NCBI GenBank assembly: GCA_963555705.1
Contig: OY743168.1
Span: 22,574,139 to 22,638,138 of the forward strand
DNA length: 64,000 bases
Direction: 5' to 3'
From: Ligustrum vulgare
Taxonomy: Eukaryota; Streptophyta; Magnoliopsida; Lamiales; Oleaceae
This document shows, piece by piece, positions 47,110-64,000 of this stretch. The notes below the pieces were generated by a model, which saw nothing but the letters and a program-made list of their open reading frames with translations, was not told where the DNA came from and made no database searches. Within the stretch, counting starts at the first letter, position 1. Each line of letters starts with the position of its first letter. The position numbers were made by a program, and so were the translations under genes.

Positions 47110-48423
47110 TGGTATGATCACGAAATTCTCCAACGAGATTTTCGATCCTTCGTCCAACCCTAATTTTTCTTATTCTCGGCCGTTTTTCGAATACACCATT
47201 CGGCCTCCTCCCGTATATTTGTCTTTCTTCTTCTTCTTGCACCGAAATTCACTCATGCAACCAGCAATTAAATTTCACTAATTCCTTTACCTTTTGCCTA
47301 CCACTAACTACCTCATCAACCTCAATTTCTCTTTCTATTCAATAACCTTCTGTCAGTCATAATTTTAGACTTCCTTCCTCTCTCTCCACCTTTTCCTCAT
47401 CTTATTCTTACATTACTTCCAGCAGAATCTAGTTTTATTGCTTTCTCTCTCTGAACTTCTCGATCATCTTGTACTACCTCCGATAAATTCTTCACTGCTT
47501 CAATAATTTTTTGGTCCCCTCTCACCAATTTCTTTTTTTTCCTTCCTTGCTTCTTTAATATTTCGGCCTCCTCCCAATTTTTTCCCACTGGCTCGTTAAT
47601 ACACGACCCCTACTGTTGTTTCTTGGTAACTTTGTGAACAATTTTCCATGCATGGAGTTGCCTTGTCTTGTTGGGCTCTAACCTACGCTTCCTCATATTC
47701 TTTCATTCTCTGTTTTCTGTTTAATTCACCCTCATTTCGTAGCCGGAATCTCCATCCAGTAGTTTCACAGGTCTGTCGTTACTTCTAGTAGACTCTACCT
47801 TCCAACATAGTCGGTCCCTTCAAATTTTTTTCTTCCCAAAAAAAAAAAATAACTGTTGCCTTTTGGATGCCTCTCAATTTTTAAGTCAAATTTTTTTTCC
47901 TGTTCAACCACCTTCTGCCTTCCTCTATTCTCTATTTTCCCTTCCTTTTATATTATTACTTCCAGCACCATGTTGCATTCCTTTTTCTCTTCTAGCAGTC
48001 TCACTTTGGTCAAACTTCATCTCGGCTTCTTCACTTCTTTAGTCGGTGTCAGACCCGTTGCTCCTCCTCCTAGTCGTCTATGTGCCACCTCCTATTGCCT
48101 GGTTTTGGCCCCTACTGGCCACCTCCTCACTTTACTCTCTACATATTCTCCATTTTCCTTCATCTTATATTTTTCTCTAGTTTCTCTTATAAAAAAAAAA
48201 TCTCCAATTTCTTTGTTTTTCTTCCTTCACTACCTCGTGAATTTTTAGCCTTTCCTCTTCCAATATTCTCAACTTTTCTTTCAACTTTTATTATCTTCTA
48301 CAAATTCCTTCATCTATAATTCTAATTTCAGCCCCTCCACTACAATGTTAAGTCTACCATCCTATCAACATATTTTCGTTCCAAGATTGGAGTTTTGAAG
48401 GGAAACTCCATCTTGCGGGTGCA
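47110..48423 (+). other. pyrimidine-rich interior of the TRIM-like element
   Basis: Long C/T tracts (CCTCTCTCTCCACCTTTTCC, TTCTTCTTCTTGCACC) with loosely repeated blocks such as TTACTTCCAGCA. The reading frames are Ser/Phe/Leu-rich, a by-product of the pyrimidine bias. No Gag or Pol motif is seen. Confidence 0.65.
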
Positions 48424-48702
48424 TATTAAGAAATATACAAAAATTCGGTCGAACCAAGCCAAACGAATCATGCAGCCAGCCCTAACTATATCAACATGGA
48501 AAAATATCGTTATATTAAATTCTTATCATTAAAGATTGTATTAGATTATATTTAGATTGATTTAGTCAAAATTGTATTAGATTATATTTAGGTGATTTAG
48601 ATTAGATTGATTTAGTTTCCTTTATATTCAAAACTCTCGTACAATATATATTTGCCAAAGAGCATTAATAAAAATGTGCATTCTCTTATATTTTTTTCTA
48701 TA
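48424..48702 (+). repeat. 3' LTR of the TRIM-like element
   Basis: 279 bp, highly similar to the first repeat, with a handful of substitutions (for example GGTCGGACC versus GGTCGAACC, ATTAGTTTC versus ATTAAATTC). Confidence 0.8.
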
Positions 48703-48707
48703 TAATA

Positions 48708-49194
48708 TTCCATATGAAAGATTAAATCTAATTTAAATTTTTTAATTTTAATGTACATCTATTGAGACGAGCATTCGAGGTTGGTTTCTATGGACATCTA
48801 TGGTCATAACCACACAAATTTTGCATTTAAACTATGATACTGTTCAATGCCACAATGAACACCACAGATTTTTCAAGAAAAATAAAATAAAAAAATAAGG
48901 TAAGAATACTACAGTTATTTCTCACAAACCTTGTCTCAGTTTATATTAGTAAAAAAATATTAATGATAAACCCCAAAGGGAGAAGAAAATTCCAATTGAA
49001 GTTATCACAAAGTTCAGCAATGCAAACATAAGCGTAAAAACAATATAGATCCTGCTATTTATCTACAAAGATGTGTGTGACAATTCTACAAAGCTATTAT
49101 AACATGATTTAAGCTCGATAAGAACTCTCAAGACAAGTAGGCATGAGCAATCACCCAATGAGAATGCATGAATCAATTGACAAAATTATATAAT
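48708..49194. other. spacer and DRP2 3'UTR
   Basis: No separate gene. The part adjoining 49194 should be the DRP2 3'UTR (minus strand). Confidence 0.5.
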
Positions 49195-60161
<10,967 letters not shown>

Positions 60162-60408
60162 CGATTTCTGTTCAATCCTCTCTCTACTCCCAGATCAACG
60201 GCTCAGATCAATAGACAATACGGTAGTACCAAAAACCACCAGATCAGTGCACAAACCGCAGCAGATCCAATAGTATCCGAGGAGATAAAGAGATTGTATG
60301 TATATGTATATAGATTATATATAAAAATTAAGGTTCGTACGAGAGAACTGGAGAATTGAAATTGAAAGTTTGAACTTTTGAAAATGGGTAAAACAGAGGA
60401 AACGAGTA

Positions 60409-60427
60409 GAGAGAGAGAGAGAGAGAG
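60409..60427 (-). promoter_or_regulatory. (CT)n run in the DRP2 leader
   Basis: On the coding (minus) strand this is a CT-repeat about 250 bp upstream of the ATG. Such pyrimidine runs are common in plant 5'UTRs and core promoters. The transcription start itself is not fixed. Confidence 0.45.
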
Positions 60428-60583
60428 GGATGTGTGTGATGAAATGTGGTGAAGAGGAGTAATTTTAAATATTTTTCTTTTCTCAATAATAAAAAGAAAA
60501 AAATTATTTTTAATTGCAATTTTATATGATCATAATTTATTTATAATTTCAAAAAGCTCGTTCACAATAAGAAATTAGACTTA

Positions 60584-60710
60584 TGAGCTTGTTTTGGGAG
60601 AGATTTTCGAAAAAGAAAAATAATTGTTTTGGAGTGTGTGTGGATATGTAATTAAAAATAATTGTGGAAGAACATGATTTTTTGAATAATCATTTCCAAA
60701 CAAGTTCTAA
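60584..60710. mobile_element. possible small MITE upstream of DRP2
   Basis: GAGCTTGTTTTGGGAG at one end and CATTTCCAAACAAGTTC at the other resemble the TIRs of the MITE in DRP2 intron 12. The flanking duplication is not clean (TTAT / TAAG). Confidence 0.4.
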
Positions 60711-61929
60711 GTCCGAAAAACTCGAACTATAACTATTTTTATATACAATAATTTTATTAATATAATCTAACGAGGAAAATGTAATTCTTGTTTGGGAAGA
60801 ATTTATGAACTGCATAATTTATAAATGGATATAAATAAATAAACATACTAATTTTTTCTCCCAAACTTATTTTTAACCATATTTAGAAAAAATTCTTTTT
60901 CATAAATTCAAATTTTTTTGCTACATTTTAACCAAGTATTCTTAAAAAAAAATCGATTTTTAAAAACCTCATTTTCAACAATTTGAGAATAATATAAGGT
61001 TTAATTTACAAAACTGATTTTATGGACGGCATATCTGACCAAGACGGTTTGAATCATGGAAAGTTCGAACGACCTTTTATGTCTGAGAAATGAAAAACTT
61101 CTATTGCTTAAGATGCAAGTTGTTTCAGCTTGCTTCCTGCTTCAAAATTTTCACATGAGGTGCAACTAATAACTATTTAACTACTTAAATAATATAATAA
61201 TGCATATAATTTTCTATTAAGTCCCTGATTAATAAAAAAATTATTTATAAACAAAGAATGTGATGTTTTAAGGTAAAATATATAATTGTAAAGTGATTTG
61301 AATAAATGAGTGTGATTAAAAATTATTGTGAAAAAATATTTTATTTATAAACATGTTTATAACAGGTTTATCAAGCAGAGACTTCCATTTGGTAGTGGTG
61401 CCAATGCTCGGGCAAGATGAACCACAATGGATACTGAAATTGGATCAAAATAACTCGACTCCATTGGGTAAAAGTTTGTTAATAAATTTTGTTTATATTT
61501 CATTAGATCTTTTTTTTTTTTTAGAAAAATCAATAATTTAGATTAATGAAAAAATTTCGCCCACTATTTTATATTTTTAAAAAATGGACCAACAAAAATA
61601 TTGTTATGTCGTTATTTATAAACAAATGTTTATATATGATTTGTCAAACAAAGTCTTATCTCTGGTCAATTAACTAATTGACCATTATAAATAAGCAAGT
61701 CGTCTCGATCATATCCCTATATATTATAAGAGTAGGTTTTAAAATACTATTCATAAGCCACATAAGCCAGAAATAAGCCACTTTTGTGCTACTAGCCAAA
61801 CAAGACTCATTACATAGGCTGCAGCTGCCAATTTTTTGGCCCAACTTCAGATCACTTGTTTTACTCCCTTCACAATCCACATTTTCGAGCCGAGCTAATT
61901 TTTGAGCTGTAACTCATTGCCATTTTAAC
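60711..61929. other. non-coding spacer
   Basis: AT-rich, containing TTATAAAT-rich stretches like the small MITE family and a short palindrome GGTCAATTAACTAATTGACC (61664-61683). No gene seen. Confidence 0.45.
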
Positions 61930-64000
61930 ACGCAACCAAACATTTCGCCTTTCTCCAATTCTCACGTCATCGTCCATACTCTGCAATTCCCTCTGCTTTC
62001 CTAAACACCTAGCCCCTGCTCAAGCCCCGGTCACAAAGTCACCACCGCCGAAGTGGAGTTCCATTTTCCTGTCGATTGTAGTTCGATTCATTCCGTTCAA
62101 ATTGCACCGATCGTGCAGGTATGTACGATCTAAACCAAGTGTTTGTTCTAAAAAAAATCTGCTCACTGTGTTTTTTGGTGTTTATCTAGAATGTCCACTC
62201 AACCGACTTTCTCTGTTTTCTTTGCTGTATCGGTGTACTGAAGAATGAGCATCGATCTATCTACCGTTTACGAATGCTGCTTTAGAGGTAGGGTTCTTAA
62301 AATAATCAGTTTTATATGTCATTACGTCATAATTTTTTAGTTAATTTTCGTGTTAAGTCATTTTTGTATTGGATTTATTTTTACTGTGATTTGAGCATTT
62401 TTTTTCGTTTTCTTTCACATAATTCATTTCTACTTAGTAGCTTTTTGATGGGATTCTAATCGCTTTTATTTCAGCATAGTCGCCTTGCAGTTCATTTAAT
62501 TTCTTTCTTTCTTTTTTTTTTTTTTTTTTTTTTTGTCTTTAACTTCATTATCGTGTTTTCAAAATCACACTTGACAAGAGAGCATTAGTGTTCTTCCTCT
62601 GTCATGAAGCACATAAAAGCCCCTGATGACATTGTAATTATCTGATGACTACTCACCTCCCTCGCTCTCTTTTACGCACAGTTTTTTTCATGGATAAGTG
62701 AATGATGGTGATGATTATCTTTCCTGTTCTTGAAAAAGTTCAGACACAAATGGATTGGATTTTTAGTTTATTTTTCTTGTTCTTTTGGTGATGTCTTAGT
62801 ATAATTTTCAATAACCTCTTCTTCAAGTGCGTGAATCTAGCAAGATACCCACGAGAATGATCAAAGGTTAATAATAAAAAAAAGAACCTTGAATCAGCAG
62901 ATTTTGTAGAGGTTGATCCAACTTGAATATATGGTTGGGTTATTTAATTTCTTCCCCTTACATTTTTCTCTTTAGTCAATGAGTTTTTTGAATTGTATTT
63001 GGACTTGAAATTTAGGATTTAATCTCTATTTGTTATTTTGTAGTGCAATTAGATTCTTGGTTAAATAGTTTCATAGGCAATGTGTGAAATTTCTTCTAAA
63101 ATATAGGTTATTCTTTGTCTTCCTTTTTTTGTCAAAGATCAATATTTCCTTTTTTAGTGGGATTTTTTAGATTGGAGTGTAGAAAATTTCTGATTTGAAT
63201 TTTACTGATTTATGCAGATATAAAGCATCTGATGAGTATGAAGGGATTGAAGTTGCTTAAAATCAAATTTTCTCTATTTGAATGGTATGTATCTCTTTGT
63301 TGATTAATAAAAATAAAAAAAATATTGCAACATGTTGTCAGTTTATGACTTTTAAAACATTTAGTGAAGGCACCTGTTTTTCATTATTTTAGCCTCTAGA
63401 GATACTCAATTGATTGTTCACGTTAAAGCTTTAGGTGATAGGACAACATGAATCCAAACTGCTTTTTCAAAGGTAAGCCAATCTCACAACTCTTCAGACA
63501 ATTTCTTCAGACAATTATTGAGATGCAGTGAGGACTACTTGAGAGATAATTCCTCTCATTTTAAATCTGGTAACTATAATATTTAAAATCGCATTATCAA
63601 TCTTCCTAAACGTCCCTAGCTTTGCATTTCAAAAAAAAAATTTCACGCTCAGCTCCTGCTCAAGCCCCGGCCACATAATCACCACCGCCAACCCAGGAGG
63701 TTCCGAACTCCCGACCATGAATCCCGAGCCTATTTTTGGTGGCGATTTTGAGGTAGGTATTGTAACTTTTAATAGTTTAATCGTGTAAATTTATCAAGCT
63801 TCTTACCTGATTTTGCTCTTTCATTTTAATTTTTGGATTTGGATCGTCGTCTTGTTGCTTATATAAAACTAGGCATTGAAGAATTCAAGCCTCCAAATTT
63901 TACGTTATTTCTCGTAAATTTTCCCTGTCTTCAATTCAGAAAAGCATGTTTTTCCGGTGTCCCTAATTCAATGCTGAACAATTAGCACGATTTCATCGGC
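61930..64000 (+). other. possible 5' region of a gene running off the right edge
   Basis: The composition becomes more genic: a C-rich leader-like stretch (about 61945-62118) ends in CAG|GTATG, a possible donor. Several T-rich, intron-like stretches follow. A second C-rich stretch at 63640-63752 repeats part of the first. No family can be recognised from what is inside the window. Confidence 0.3.
63717..63752 (+). CDS. possible first coding exon at right edge
   Basis: ATG at 63717 opens MNPEPIFGGDFE, ending in GAG|GTAGGT, a good donor. The rest of the gene would lie beyond the window. It is based only on context and the splice-like junction. Confidence 0.25.

Larger units (their letters stand above)
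46830..48702 (+). mobile_element. TRIM/LARD-like non-autonomous LTR element
   Basis: Two direct repeats of 280 and 279 bp enclose 1314 bp without retroviral domains. The element is flanked by TAATA on both sides (46825-46829 and 48703-48707). Directly after the first repeat comes TGGTATGATCAC, close to the initiator-Met primer-binding site TGGTATCAGAGC. The interior is strongly pyrimidine-rich. The repeats start TATTAAG and end CTATA instead of TG...CA. It needs enzymes from another element. Confidence 0.8.

Noticed and set aside
47856..48319. Ser/Phe/Leu-rich 130-codon frame as a membrane protein
   Set aside because: It lies in the pyrimidine-rich interior of the TRIM-like element; base bias alone explains the hydrophobic composition.
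61664..61683. Operator-like palindrome GGTCAATTAACTAATTGACC
   Set aside because: A single short AT-rich palindrome in non-coding DNA; no gene or repeated partner supports a function.

Overview
The window is AT-rich nuclear DNA from a flowering plant, most likely a eudicot. It holds GT-AG spliced genes with plant-type products, plant LTR retrotransposons, Helitrons, hAT/PIF/Mutator-type MITEs and SINEs. No species is assigned. Four genes could be rebuilt exon by exon: eEF1B-gamma (+, 9841-13167, 7 coding exons, 422 aa), a GDSL esterase/lipase (-, 20989-18598, 5 exons, 369 aa), a small conserved protein of unknown function (-, 37774-34610, 3 exons, 136 aa) and a dynamin-related protein 2 (-, 60161-49195, 22 exons, 916 aa). 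A possible last exon lies at the left edge (89-152) and a possible gene leader at the right edge (about 61930-64000). All reconstructions close in frame on GT-AG junctions.

Layout. 1-1333: possible terminal exon, then AT-rich DNA. 1334-8181: a head-to-tail Helitron array with repeated remnants of a Helitron transposase zinc motif, microsatellites and an internal 384-bp tandem repeat. 8379-8700: a short tandem duplication. 9550-13200: the eEF1B-gamma gene with TATA box and telo-box. 13740-15443: two long MITEs joined head-to-head. 15708-17993: a SINE, an hAT MITE with an 8-bp target duplication, and two further MITEs. 18598-21050: the GDSL gene, with two hairpin elements in its introns. 21500-23400: a near-perfect palindrome and a third copy of the long MITE. 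23641-29633: a Ty1/copia retrotransposon with two LTRs and a 5-bp target duplication, inactivated by frameshifts, a stop and active-site changes. 31199-33910: a 2.7-kb solo LTR with a nested hAT derivative. 34143-38866: SINE, MITEs, the 136-aa gene and a Mutator-type foldback 123 bp upstream of its start codon. About 40440-46500: a decayed Ty3/gypsy (Tat/Ogre-like) element. 46830-48702: a TRIM-like LTR element. 49195-60450: the DRP2 gene. 60500-64000: mostly non-coding.

The genes are independent housekeeping or metabolic loci (translation elongation, secreted lipid hydrolysis, clathrin-coated vesicle scission) and not an operon or cluster. The density of transposons with legible ends and target duplications is the main feature. 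I found no convincing new biological system. The best leads are the tandem Helitron array, the inverted MITE pair, the TRIM-like element with TA...TA termini, and the Mutator insertion at the promoter of the uncharacterised gene.
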